A stretch of DNA of 64,000 nucleotides from Cheiracanthium punctorium. Taxonomy: Eukaryota; Arthropoda; Arachnida; Araneae; Cheiracanthiidae. The stretch lies in assembly GCA_038373885.1 (NCBI GenBank), contig JAWZYV010012235.1:119255-183254 (forward strand). The letters are read 5' to 3'. This document shows positions 1 to 11,094 of this stretch, one piece after another (the stretch's first letter is position 1; each line of letters starts with the position of its first letter). The notes beneath the pieces are model-generated. The model was not told where the DNA came from. It searched no databases and saw only the letters and a program-made list of their open reading frames with translations. The translations under genes and the position numbers were made by a program.

Positions 1-662
1 CCATTAATCTCAATACAAAAATTAAGCCGACAATAAACATGTCCTGAATCTTGGTACCTCCTGAAGCTGCTTTAATGAACAATATTAAATCAATTTTAGG
101 CTACTTACCAATTTTCAAATGAGCTGAAATTTTGCATACTAACCTATTTTAGCTAACAATACAATATCATGCAAATAAAAAAACATCTGATGTGTCCAAC
201 ACATGACTTCCTTGCACGTCTATTAAATCAAAAATGTTTTCTACGCACTTCCTCTAAACTTATTTGTTTGAAAGAGATAAAATATCAATAATAGTAAGGT
301 TTAGCGATTTCTAGCCAAATATTTCGATATCGCCAAGCTGAGTTCAATTTGAAACATTTCCTTCTGACACTTTATTTGGCGATATTTCACCAAAAGCCGA
401 CAAACTTGAGATAGTTTGCGAGATTTTGGGGATAGTCAAAGTAGTCATTGACCAAGGACTTTCAATGAATTGAATGCATCCATACACCTTAATGTATTTA
501 AAGTCATTTGGCTCACCCTGTAAATAAATTCCCAGTGATTGCTGTCAAAAAAGATATTGAAAACAGTTGGTATTATAATATAGTTCTAAATACAAAAGTT
601 TAAAATTCTACGGGTTAAAGTTTTAGAGTTATACAAAATACGAAATAATTTTTGGGGCCAAA

Positions 663-914
663 TTTGGCGATATTTCGGCGAAACTCGTCAATGTCGACGA
701 CATTTGGCGAGATTTTAAGCATGAACCAAACAATGACAGATTATCGCCAAATTTGGCGATATTTCGCCAAAACTCGCCAAGAACGATGACAAATGGCGAT
801 ACTTTGGGCATGGATCAAATGACTGACTATCGCCAAATTTGGCGATATTTCGCCAAAACTCGCCAAGGTCGAGGACAGACGGCGACTTTTTGGGCATGTA
901 CCAAACAATGACTG
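663..914. repeat. Three tandem copies of an 87-bp GGCGA palindrome repeat
   Basis: The core TTTGGCGATATTTCGCC recurs at 663, 752 and 838 (spacing 89 and 86 bp), followed each time by an ACTCGCCAA-like block, a GGCGA block and a GGGCATG-like end. The core can fold into an 8-bp stem (TTTGGCGA/TCGCCAAA) and is preceded in copies 2 and 3 by the palindrome CGCCAAATTTGGCG. Weaker GGCGATATTT copies occur at about 320-405. The same motif appears inside the gypsy LTR at about 4,655-4,715, so this may be decayed LTR sequence. Reverse-strand open frames here are side effects of the repeat. The flanks (1-320 and 405-660) hold nothing else I recognise. Confidence 0.8.
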
Positions 915-939
915 TCTACAGTTGTATTATATTGAAGAT

Positions 940-1920
940 GTCCATAGACATTAAAGTACTAAAATTCTTTTCGGTGGTCATATAAACTCTCCAGTAGATT
1001 GGAACCAAAAATCGAGATACACAACTAGATGTTACAACATTCTTATATACGAAATTTCATAATAGTTTTTGAGATTTGAGAGTTAAATATGCACACACGT
1101 ACACCAAAAGTCGCCAAGCTTGGCGACTTTTGGCATAGTTCTTGAGGGAGGCACGTGACCGTGGTCGGACCATTACCTAACTTATGTGGTAGGACGGTAT
1201 TGTGCTTGAAATGGATGAATGCCCCTAAAATTGCCATTGACCGTAATGTATTGGAAATCTTTTGAGTGTTCCTGTAGCAGAACTACAAATGATAAAGACA
1301 CTTTTTTTAATGGAGAAATTCATTTTCTAACTCTTTACAGCATACATCACTTCTGAGTCGTTTGAAATAGCCCAATACCTCTAAAAAACGCTTTGATGAA
1401 TTTCGGCCCATAGAGCGTAATGTATTTCGAATCTTTTGGGCGGTTCTGTAGATAAACTATCCAGTCGAATGGAATCGAAAGGGGAGGTGCACAACTAGAT
1501 GTTACAGCAATCCTAAATATAAAGTTTCAACATTCTACGCCTAATAGTTTTTGAGATATGCGAGTTTAATGAGTTTCGGCCCATTGAGCGTAATGTATTT
1601 CGAATGTTTTGGGCAGTCCTGTAGATAAACTATCCAGTCGAATGGAACCAAAAGGAGAGGTACACAACTAGATGTTACAACTATCCAAAATATGAAGTTT
1701 CGACATTCTACGCCTAATAGCTTTTGAGTTAGGCGAGTTTAATGAATTTCGGCCCATAGAGTGTAATGTATTTCGAATCTTTTGGGCGGTCCTGTACATA
1801 AACTATCCATTAGATTGCCACCAAAAGGGGAGGTGCACAACTAGATCATAGAACAATCCTAAATATCAAATCTCAACATTCTACGACCAATAGTTTTTGA
1901 GATATGCGAGTTACATACAT
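940..1920. repeat. Tandem array of a 173-bp unit, about five copies
   Basis: The phrase TTTCGGCCCAT(A/T)GAG occurs at 1,401, 1,574 and 1,747, exactly 173 bp apart. Each is followed by the same order of blocks: a TAATGTATTTCGAATCTTTTGGGC-like stretch, a CCTGTAGATAAACTATCCA-like stretch, then CACAACTAGATG and CATTCTACGCCTAATAG. Two more diverged units lie upstream, at about 940-1,100 and 1,228-1,400. The array ends at a (GTAC)n stretch near 1,920. It looks like an internal repeat of a transposon whose class I cannot name. Confidence 0.85.
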
Positions 1921-2125
1921 ACGTACGTACGTACGTACAGACGGCATGGAAAAACTGGCCACAGCAGACTCGCCGCTGGTCAAAATGAGTTGCAGACGCG
2001 TTAATAGGATCGTGCATGCTAGCCTACGATAGGATGCATCGAAAAAAATTTTAAAATTAAATTTAGAGGTAGTCAAAATCGGTTTTTTTGTCGAAATTTG
2101 GCCCCCAAAATTTTTCGGGATCACA

Positions 2126-2156
2126 TTACTTCCTTATACTACGTACAAGGAAGTAA
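2126..2156. repeat. 10-bp perfect hairpin
   Basis: TTACTTCCTT (2,126-2,135) and AAGGAAGTAA (2,147-2,156) form a perfect 10-bp stem with an 11-nt loop. It lies just after the 173-bp array and the unique stretch that follows it, so it may mark the end of the same repeat element. The class is not determined. Confidence 0.6.
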
Positions 2157-2194
2157 AAAGGAAACAGATTCTATACCATAATTCTCTTGACACT

Positions 2195-2300
2195 AGTCAG
2201 GGATCGATCCAGACAGTTTTGTGGCCCCTTCACAAAATTACATTCGACTAAAACGGCCCTTTCACAAAAAATCAATTTAATAAAATAACCCTTCATTTGT
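2195..2300. repeat. Fragment of a CAGGGRTCGATCC-type repeat
   Basis: CAGGGATCGATCCAGACAG is followed by TTCACAAAATTACA and other blocks with TTCACAAA motifs. The same order is seen at 44,756-45,051 and, inverted, at 52,739-53,039. This is a partial third copy of that family. The rest, to about 2,630, is AT-rich sequence in which I see nothing. Confidence 0.6.
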
Positions 2301-2634
2301 ATTTTACACTATATTTTATTTATTTCCCCTCTCTTTATTCATTTTCCCCCTCCATTCCACAATAGCTCTGACCACTCAAAAAAGTCTGACATAACAATAA
2401 CAATTTAAAAGAGGTATTGCTATTTTTTTCATGGTTTTTGTTCTTCATAAAAACTTTTTATTAAAAAATATATACAGTAGCTGTCAGCAATGCATAAAAA
2501 TGGCAGCTCTTTATATTATTTACTCAAATTTTGAATTGTTGTCGAAAAAATTTTAATGAATGAATAACTGTGCCAGGATATTATCTTATATAATTAGCTG
2601 ACTGTTAAAAAGCCACTCCAGTATATGTACTAGG

Positions 2635-2785
2635 CAGGCGCGTAGCCAGGAAAATTTTTCGGAGGGGGATATGCGCCTGGAAAATTTTTCGGGGGGGGGG
2701 GGATATGAACTTATATGTGTATAAATAGACGGAATATTTTTTACTAATCCAAAAATTTCGGAGGGGGATATTGGCTACGCCCCTG
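2635..2785. mobile_element. Small hAT-like MITE
   Basis: It starts CAGGCGCGTAGCCAGG and ends GGCTACGCCCCTG, giving imperfect terminal inverted repeats of the CAGGGGCGTAGCCA type common in non-autonomous hAT elements. The flanks GTACTAGG and GACTAGGT are a near match to an 8-bp target duplication with one indel. AATTTTTCGGAGGGGGATAT is repeated inside. No coding sequence. Confidence 0.6.
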
Positions 2786-2789
2786 GACT

Positions 2790-3435
2790 AGGTTTAAAAT
2801 GTTTGTTTAAATTTCTAGGGAATTAGGAAAGGGGTTCAGAGACAAAATTAAATCAGATGTACTAAATTACTAACTATATCTCCTAAAGCAGTTAATAATC
2901 ACTCTAAAAGGTACAAATAAACAAACGAATGTTTGCAAAATATTTCTATAAAAAAAGTGATATTGTAGCTAATTGCATTATAAATCATTGTACAAAGTAC
3001 GCTGAGTGAAATATAAATCAATACGCACAAATTAATAAATATCTAATCTAATTTAATCTTGTTTTTCTGAGAGTCGTTTAATATTTTATTAAAAAAAAAA
3101 GAAAGAAAAGAAAAAGGAAGAAAGAACACGACATAGTGTGTTTCATAAAACGTTCGTAGAATTTGTAGTACTCTTTGTGTGTTTTATAAAAAAATCATTT
3201 AATTTAATTATAAATAACGAGTATATATATTTCTTAAGGATAATTAAGAGACGAGACGAAACAAATCTTTGCATTTGTTTTACGGGACGTGACACGCCTA
3301 TTTTTTGTGTCGCATTCATCCTCAATAATTATTAAGAAAATACAAAACAAAAGGGATTTAAAGGCTCATTTTTAAATTTAAATAAGAAAATCGTTACAAT
3401 GTACTACATCGTTACAATGTAAGAGCACCTTTCGA
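2790..3435. other. AT-rich stretch, nothing recognised
   Basis: AT-rich sequence with short A/G runs near 3,090-3,125. The two open frames of about 60 codons on opposite strands at 3,138-3,335 overlap each other and have no recognisable domain. I see no gene here. Confidence 0.5.
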
Positions 3436-3436
3436 G

Positions 3437-4057
3437 AGAATTGCCCTCTGTATCCTAGGGCCGCTTCCGCGAACTGCAGATGGCAACAAGTGCATCCTAG
3501 TTGTCATTAATTACTTCTCTAAATGGCCCGAAGCGTTTCCTATTCCCGATGAAGAAGCTACGACCGTAGCAGAGTTACTGGTGCAAGAATGGATTTCCAG
3601 ATATGGAACCCTTCTGCAACTTCATTCCGACCAAGGAACGAACTTTACCTCTGCAGTTTTTAAAGGATTGTGTCAATTTCGCGGAATCGACAAAACTCAA
3701 ATTACGTCTTTACACCCACAATCCGAAGGCATGGTGAAGATAAATCGCACTATTTTGAACAACCTCTCGCTCCTGGTATCTAGAAATCAAGATTACTGGG
3801 ACAAGAAACTTCCCCTCTTCCTGCTTGCCTATAGAGTACCGTCCATGAGACTACCGGCTTTATACCTTCCGAGATGCTATTCGGAAGAGATCTTCGTCTT
3901 CCCGCCGCTAGTGTTGGGCCGCCTTCCAGATACGCCTTCATCGCCAGAGGAGTACATGAAAAATCTTCGGGCACGGTTCGAAGACGTGCATTATTTTGCT
4001 TGGGAGCTGATCAACCTGAACACGGAGAAGATGAAGAGCTGTTTACCGCGGTTGTAA
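3437..4057 (+). pseudogene. Ty3/gypsy integrase remnant
   Basis: This is the core and C-terminal part of a Ty3/gypsy pol integrase, the enzyme that inserts retrotransposon cDNA. Recognisable blocks in order are LGPLPRTADGNKCILVVIN, YFSKWPEAFPIPDEEATTVA, HSDQGTNF, LHPQSEG and LPLFLLAYR. The aspartate expected just before ILGPLP is a cysteine and the glutamate expected after HPQSEGMV is a lysine, so two of three catalytic acids are lost; the D of HSDQG remains. Reading leaves frame near 3,840 (MLFGRDLRLPA is read in another frame) and returns near 3,925. There is no RT, protease or gag upstream. It is followed by a polypurine tract and LTR, so it is the 3' end of a truncated element unrelated to the one at 20-37 kb. 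Confidence 0.9.
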
Positions 4058-4407
4058 TTAATTAAATGAATATTGGACCATGGTCACTATGGCGTAATCC
4101 TTCCTTTCTTTCATCTCCCGTTTCTTTCCTGTCTCTCTTTTCCCCTCAACGCTCTTTTACTCAGCACTTACGCCATGCTTAGTGTACATATTTGTAATAT
4201 ATTGGATTATTAATGTGTATTTGTTTATTACATATTAGTGTAATTGTTTATTATGTTTACTATTTATTTATTAGTGTGTATTTGTTTATTGTCTCTATCG
4301 ATTACTTGCTTAAGTTGTGTTGTTAAGACCTATTGTTGAAGGTTGTATTGTAACTATTTGTGCGACCTCCGAACTGGGAATTGTACTGCGCGGGACGTGC
4401 AGTCCTT

Positions 4408-4420
4408 GGGAAGGGGGCAA
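4408..4420 (+). other. Polypurine tract of the gypsy remnant
   Basis: GGGAAGGGGGCAA lies directly before TGCTACG, the LTR start. It is the expected plus-strand primer site and fixes the LTR boundary and orientation. Confidence 0.8.
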
Positions 4421-5280
4421 TGCTACGAATTTTCGGGGCAACCTGGTGTTCTGGGGGTTTTAAATAGTTCAAAATTCATATTCTACGCGTCAAATAGTTA
4501 AATTTTGCTTTTTGTTGCATCAAAATCGGTCAACTAGAACCAGAGATACGGAGGTTGGGTTTTCCCGTTGATTTCTATAGCAGTTTCTTGAAATCTCGAG
4601 AAATATTGGTCCTAGACCTTCGGTAACCTCACTTTTGGGAGCTTATTTTTGGAGCCGAATTTGGCGATATTTCGCCGAAAGTCGCCAAGCTTGGCGACAT
4701 TTTGGTCATTTGGCGCGATTTTCCCAATGGGCTTGTAAAGTTAGTTTTTGTGCATTAACATGCATAATAGCGTAATATTACTCTTCTATTACGCAAACAT
4801 AATCGAGTCTGTTCTAGTACATTCCATGGATGGTTCTTTCTTGAACCTTCCACGGTGTTCTTCGAAGACTATAAAAGCAGCCGGTTCCCCCAGTTTGAGT
4901 CTCAGTCTTGCTTCTGCTTCCGTCAAGAGCAGAGGTCCGCGAAAGCTTAAGGCTTTGTATTGACGCTATAGAAGCGGTGTTAACGCTTGCTTATGAATCT
5001 TTGATTTTTTCTTCATTGAATTTCTTCATTGCTGAGTCTTGAGGGACTATTGGTGTTATCCCTCGTATATTTCCACTGAAATTTTACCTGTGGATGTGTT
5101 TTATTTTATGTGAGAAATGCAGCATTAATGAAAGCTTCTGTACTAAGCGGACTGTTAAAAGCACATTACTAGCTGATTGTGCTTGTGAATTTTGTACACC
5201 TGATTGTTTGACGAAGTTCTAGAAGCAATAAAGTTCGTACTCTATTCTAGAACTTTCTACACCTTCTAGACTTTAGAACA
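4421..5280 (+). repeat. 860-bp gypsy 3' LTR with TATA box
   Basis: It starts TGCTACG after the polypurine tract and probably ends ...TTTAGAACA at 5,280; no 5' LTR is in the window to prove the end. Inside are a GGCGA palindrome cluster (about 4,655-4,715), a TATA-type promoter CTATAAAAGCAGCC at about 4,870 and AATAAAG at about 5,228 as a possible poly(A) signal, giving U3-R-U5 order. The open frame at 4,748-4,963 has no family resemblance and is probably chance. Confidence 0.75.
4870..4884 (+). promoter_or_regulatory. Probable LTR TATA box
   Basis: CTATAAAAGCAGCC lies about 450 bp into the LTR, upstream of the probable R region. Spacing and sequence fit an RNA polymerase II LTR promoter. The downstream start site is inferred. 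Confidence 0.5.
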
Positions 5281-5348
5281 ACGAACCCAAGAAATAAGCA
5301 GAATGTTCTGCAACAACATATGGATGCAATGAAAAATTTACCAAAGAT

Positions 5349-6330
5349 GGATGGGTTGATTATATTTAATTTGGTACTTAATAGCGTTTTTCATGCTTTA
5401 ACCTAGAACAATTAAACAGTGTGTACAGTTTGTCGTTACATTATGAATGCCAAGGAGTTTTGGGTGCAATTTTATAGAGTTATAATTGTTTTGAAACGTT
5501 CAGATAAAATGCTTATTTTCTATTATAATTGTTATTTTTAAATTTCCTTACCTATTTCTGAACATCCTTTAGCTTAAGAGACTTGCTTTCTCAGTTTTTT
5601 TCTGGTACTAGTTAATCTGTATGTAATCATATTTTAGCCTAGTATCAATAATGCTTGTAATTTCTATTTTTCACAGTATCAATAATTCATGTGCCATTTT
5701 ATAAATTTGAATTTTTCATCAAAGTCGTATGAAAATATTATTGTGCTTAGTTACGCTATGTTGATTATATTTAATTTGGCACTTAATGGTGTTTTTAATG
5801 CTTTAACACAGAACAATTAAAAAGTGTGTACAGTTTGTAGTTACATAATGAATGCCAAAGAGTTTTGTGTGACATTTTATATAGTTGTTTTGAGATTTTC
5901 AGACGGAATGCTTAGATTTTTTTATTATCATTGTTATTTTATTTTTTTACCTATTTGGGAACTTTCTTTAGCTTAAGAGTTTTGCTTTCACATTTCCTTT
6001 TGTTGTATTAACTAATCTGTGTGTAATCGTATTTGAGCCTGGAATCACTGAGGTTTGTAATCTCTATTGTTTTAGAGCGCCAATAATTCATAAGCAATTT
6101 TTACAAATTTTAATTGTTCATCATATTATATTAACATATCATTATACACATTACACTAATTATTCTTAATTTAGCATTTATTAGTTTCTTTTTCATGCTT
6201 CAATCTATTAAATAGTGCGCAAGTTTTGTCACTTAAATCACTAATACCAAACACGTTTGCGTGCTGTTTTGAATTTCGAAATATTCACTTGGAATGTTAT
6301 AGGATAGGAAGTTTTTTTTTTTTTTTTCGT
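5349..6330. repeat. Degenerate tandem repeat of about 410 bp, 2-3 copies
   Basis: TTGATTATATTTAATTTGG and the blocks after it (ATGCTTTAAC, AGAACAATTAAA, GTGTGTACAGTTTGT, GAATGCCAA) occur from about 5,355 and again from 5,760. A weaker third copy is visible at about 6,165-6,300. Similarity falls with each copy. Non-coding; the class is unknown. Confidence 0.75.
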
Positions 6331-7472
6331 AGAATATGTTAAGAAATTTTTTTATTAATCGGTAATTTTTTTAAACATGCTACTAGTTATTTAAAAATGA
6401 AAATATAGAATTTGTCATATGTATTTAATTATTAACGTTAGGGAGAAAGAATAATCAACATTTTTTTAATCATAAAATCTTAATGCATTATCAAAGGCAC
6501 TGTTCTAAGAAGTGATTCCTTGTCCTTGGTTCCTTCTCTTCCCTTACACACACAAAAGAAAAAAACTTTTTTTAAAAAGTATTTAATGCTAAGTTTAATG
6601 TAAATTTTTTAATACCAAGAAGCTGGTTTATCTTGTTCAGGCAAAATTTACTCTTCAGGCTCCTTTTTCGAAGAATTTCTAACTGTGATGCCCTTTGTGT
6701 CGAAATTTTTTATCTGAAATTTTAGTAATTTTATTGTTAGTAAATGGAACAACTTACAATCTAAACATTTAAAGTTAACATTCTGAGAAAATTATTTGCC
6801 CGGATTTGTATGTCGAGATGGAAAAAAGATGTGCTTTACTAACTTTTAATTTAAAGTTAAGAATGTGCTTGATCCTATAAATCAACATTAAAAATAAAAA
6901 TCGAATATTTCGATCAATTTTTCGTTTTGTAATATTAAAAATTCGCTGGAGTATCTCCAATCATTGGATTTGTGGTACGATATTTGCATGTTTTGTTTAC
7001 ACCTGAGTTACCCTTTGATTTCATTAATTTATTGAAGAACCTAAGTAAATTCCTTTTTTCAATATTTCAACAAATTTCAATGAAGAATTGCTATCTATAT
7101 CGTATTGTTTTTGATTATTTCTTTATTAGAAATGTCCGTGTCTTATACAGTAAAACCTGCTTTAAACGACCCCCTTATTTAGCAGACGCCAATAATAAAA
7201 GGAAATATTTCTTGTTTCGGATAATTTAAGCCACCTCTCTTATAAACCTTCTTTTCTTTTCAATGTAGTCCTGTCGTTCACGAAAAAAGTTTCATTTTAT
7301 CGGTGATTTCGTTTAAGACTGGTTTTATATTATTACATTGCAAAATACACCCAATAAAATTTATTAATTAAACTTTTTTCAATTTTAATAAAATTTAATT
7401 AATTGTTTTACGCATTAGAATATTATGCATAAATAGATACTAATTACGTACTATAAACTAATACTAACGATT
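6331..7472. other. AT-rich stretch, nothing recognised
   Basis: Low-complexity AT-rich sequence. The open frames at 6,775-6,960 (minus) and 6,972-7,229 (plus) have no recognisable domain and a composition like chance AT-rich translation. Confidence 0.5.
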
Positions 7473-7684
7473 ACCCAGACAGCACATAAGCTTAAATCAA
7501 GCTTGACATTTCCTTGAATTTGACGTATTAATACAAGCTTGACTTTAGCTTGATTTTAGCTTGCAGTGTGCAGTGATGGCGCCATCTGTGAAAGAGAATG
7601 GACATTAATATTCTAGCGTTTCTCCAATTTGCTGAAAGTTCGTAAAAGATGTGTTTTATTTTATTACCAGTGCCATATTACCGG

Positions 7685-8315
7685 CAGGGCAAACGGGGCA
7701 ACTGCCCAGGGCCTACAGACTTTCGGGCCCAAAAATCTGACATCTTACACTTTTGTAGTTTTAAAATAAAATTACAAAGGATAAAAAAAAATTCAGAAGT
7801 TAAATAATTTTTTTAATTATAAAGTATGAACAATGAAAATAATTCAAATTTACATTTGTATAAATTAATTTAAACTTATTTTTAATTCTTCGAAATGCTC
7901 TATATCGATTGAGCATACCAATATGTAGGAAAATAACTAACCACATTTGTAAAGAGAATTTTTAGCGTTAAAAAATACCAAAATTTCTCAATTATTTGTT
8001 ATTTTAAGAAATATTTACAAAAATGACTAAAGTGTTTGTATTCCATACATGTTAGCAACTGTGATATAGCATTTCGAAGTAACGTTTAAATATCTGTTTC
8101 TTTGGTTTCAGATTACTTAACACAAAATTTCTGTTAATTAAGTAAACCCATTCTTAACACAAAATTTTGTGTTAAGAATGGGTAAGATATTTAAAAAGCT
8201 TTCAGTATGAACCAATCATAATCTTTTTTTTTATTTTTTTTAGGGGGGGGGGTCATTGCAAGGGGCCCAATTTTTTTCTTCTGCCCAGGGCCCACAGTTG
8301 TCTTGATCGGGCTCT
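7685..8315. mobile_element. Degenerate hAT-like insertion
   Basis: It begins CAGGGCAAACGGGGCAACTG followed by CCCAGGGCC, and ends CTGCCCAGGGCCCACAGTTG then TCTTGATCGGGCTCTG. The two ends are related as imperfect inverted repeats of the CAGGGC type found on hAT elements. No clean 8-bp duplication is visible. The interior is AT-rich and non-coding. Confidence 0.5.
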
Positions 8316-8870
8316 GTTTATTACGCACAAAACCTGGACATTAGAACACGCAAGGGGAAGGAATGAATGGGATAAGCCCCTGTGAAGTGTAACACGAGCG
8401 GAGTTTTAGTTTTATTTACATCTAATTAACATTAGTAATTCCATTAACTAATTAATTAGCCCTAAATATAAAGTTTAATATAATTAACACAATTTAGTTA
8501 GTTAATATACTTCACTTTATGGGTGGTTCACCATAGAATTAAAAAAAAAAGATTCTATATTTCCAAGTATGGAAATTCTTCAAAATAAAATACAATTATA
8601 CTGCGAAATTGATTTCAAAATCAGTCGTTTGTCTCGATTTCGGTCATCAGTATTGCTCATGAGTGTTGCAAAAGTTTTAAAACGTGTGCTGCTCTTAAGT
8701 TTATATTATGTTTATTTCCCTATTAGTAGAGTCTCTAAATCACACATAACATTATTTTAATTTTGATGCATCCAATGGAAAAATTAAAAAAAAAACAAAT
8801 AACATATCGTCCACTTATCAATCTGGCCAGAAAACGGGTTGATAATTCACTTCAAACTTTAGTCATAACT

Positions 8871-9060
8871 GCCCGAAGCTTAGTAGCTGGATGGATAGCG
8901 CGCTCGCCTGCCAACCGAAAGGTCCCGGGTTTTATTCGACCCACGGACACTCGATGGAAAGAGATTAAATTAAATTGAAATTTCAGCGTAGAGGGGAAAA
9001 TGCGTGGCAAAGTAAAATATGTGGGGCGAGTTCGCCGACCGGCGCCCCGTGTATTTAGGA
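8871..9060 (+). repeat. tRNA-derived SINE-like unit
   Basis: A box A-like TAGCTGGATGG (8,884-8,894) is followed about 33 nt later by a degenerate box B region GGGTTTTATTCGACCC (8,927-8,942). The body contains AGTTCGCCGACCGGCGCCCC. It looks like the tRNA head and body of an old SINE carried inside the AAGCTTG element. It is not a functional tRNA. Confidence 0.5.
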
Positions 9061-9525
9061 AAATTTTTAAGCTTGTAATTAAGCTTGCTTTGTCAAGCTT
9101 GATTCTAACTTGAAATATCAAGCTTAATGTAAGCTGGGCATGTGTGAACTAGAACACTTGATTCAAGCTTGCATTAAGCCTACACGCTTGACATTTTCAA
9201 GTTTAATGACTTGATAAATCAAGCTTGCTGCTAGTTTGATGCAAGTTTGCTGTGCTGTCTGGGTACGTTCGTACTAATACATGTTGCATTTAATATACTA
9301 ATTACTATACTAACACGAAGACAAAGGGGGCTGTAGCCCACCCTAGAAAATCAGGCCAGTTACGAGAATGGCATTTTGCTCAAGATATAATTCGTCATTT
9401 TGAAAGGCGCAAATCCAATATGCTTCACGCTATCTCGTTGTTTCAGCGTATACGCACACTGAATAATTTCTATTATGGCTTTAATCTGAGAACAGAATAA
9501 CAGGAGATCATATTTTTATATATTA

Positions 9526-9879
9526 CTAGCTGCGTACCCGTTCTCCGCACGGTAGGGAACGAAACTTTTTCTTACATCTATAATTCGAATTGATTCCAGT
9601 GATTTGGAATCTAAAAATAAGGAAAATGATTTGACTCTTGCCACAAAGTTACTCAGTAGTTATTCGTAGTGTAAGTACTGATCTGAGACCATTGTTAATA
9701 TTATGACACAAAAACTATGTCGGTGTGATTCGCGATCAGAAAAAGAATAGCGTGACGGTTCGCAGCGAAAATTCCTAACTTTCAAAATATCTCATTTCTA
9801 CATCATACTCTTTTTTAGATTTAAGTTATACCACCTTAGATAGTACATGATGTGGAGAACCGTTTTATTTTATAGTTAA
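9526..9879 (-). mobile_element. 3' end of a Helitron, partial
   Basis: Read on the minus strand it ends with an inverted repeat (9,536-9,553), a short spacer and CTAG (9,526-9,529) followed by T, which is the Helitron 3' signature. It lies just beyond the 3' end of the larger Helitron starting at 9,880. The sequence at 9,265-9,525 holds nothing recognisable. Confidence 0.6.
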
Positions 9880-10403
9880 ATAGTTGTGTACCCGCTCTTC
9901 GCAAGGGAAGAAGAGAACATTTTCCCAAAATGTGATCATAACTACTTGTGACAAAACAGAATCTCCAAGAAAAAAATGTTCAGTTACAGTCTTTTCTGTT
10001 GAAACTATCGCGGGATATATTAACGCGACGTAGAATTACTTACTGTTTAGTTAGCTGTGTTGTAAGATGGTTGTTGAAAAAGGAATAAAACACTTAGTTT
10101 CACGAAATATTTATTAATGCGGTATATTGTGCTTTGATCAATATTGCCCTAGCATATCTACTAACTATTACTTATACAATCTTTTACTGATACCAATACA
10201 ATATATTTTCGTTTTTCAATCGTTAATGTTTAATTTAAAGAAACGGCTTAGATATTTGCCACGAATGTAGTCTTTTATTCGTTGGTGACTTTTATAATTT
10301 ACGCATTAGTATAAACGATAATCATTTCACTTTATGGTTGGCACTAAAACAGCTCTTCATACATTTGTATGCATAATTCTTGTCAGATTGGCGTATTTAG
10401 CAC

Positions 10404-10598
10404 CAGGGCCCTATTATCTCACGGGCAAATCGCGACTTTGCCCAGTGCCCCAGGCTCAAAATGGCTCCCAATTTGAAATGTTAATCTGAAATATTCTTTT
10501 TTATAACAAAATTTTATGAAAAATAAAACAAATTTCATAGATGGAGGCCCCCAAATTCATCAATGCCGGGTGTCCCTGTTTGTCATAATCAGGCCCTG
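10404..10598. mobile_element. hAT MITE with TTTAGCAC duplication
   Basis: A 195-bp element starting CAGGGCCC and ending CAGGCCCTG, flanked on both sides by TTTAGCAC (10,396-10,403 and 10,599-10,606). An 8-bp duplication and CAGGG termini are typical of hAT. The same insertion at the same Helitron position starts at 63,969, next to GTGCTAAA, its inverted target site. Confidence 0.85.
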
Positions 10599-11094
10599 TT
10601 TAGCACCGCAAAATATTTCTTGCGATTCGAAAACGTGTCCCGTTTAAAATCTCAATTGAAAATAATGCTGGATAATTCACTGGTGAAAAAACAGCATAGA
10701 GCATTTCGACATGACGTCAGGGCAACTTTTTGTAGGACAACTCGGATATTTAGAGGTAGAAAGACGAGTATTCCGCCAATCACCGTCCTCAAACGAACGT
10801 TAGTGTGTCCTACGTTGCTATGATCTGACGTAATGCAATGACGTAGGTCGAAAAGCTCTATTCAATTCTTTTTCTGGTAACGTAAAATAAAATATGGAAT
10901 TATTTCATGCGTTGCGTATGTTTTGCTTGTGAATCCGTTTTCTGATTGAGTTTCGAAAGGGATTTTAAACTCGTGACGCCAAAATGATGCACATTTCACA
11001 ATTTCACATGCAAAAACCCAGTTATTTAAAAATAATTTTATTTATTTTTTTCAACTGGCAATTTTAATCATTGTTACTGCACTGCAAATCTTTG

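Larger units (their letters stand above)
7473..9264. mobile_element. DNA transposon with AAGCTTG-rich inverted ends
   Basis: The ends ACCCAGACAGCACA (7,473) and TGTGCTGTCTGGGT (to 9,264) are a perfect 14-bp inverted pair. Both subterminal zones (about 7,484-7,566 and 9,066-9,250) contain many AAGCTTG/CAAGCTT blocks in opposite overall orientation, extending the inverted repeat imperfectly to about 100-180 bp. No transposase is seen. Internal sequence includes a nested hAT-like element and a tRNA-derived unit. The superfamily is not assignable by eye because no clear target duplication remains. Confidence 0.75.

Noticed and set aside
940..1920. CRISPR array
   Set aside because: The 173-bp units repeat over their whole length, without short repeats and unique spacers; the sequence is eukaryotic.
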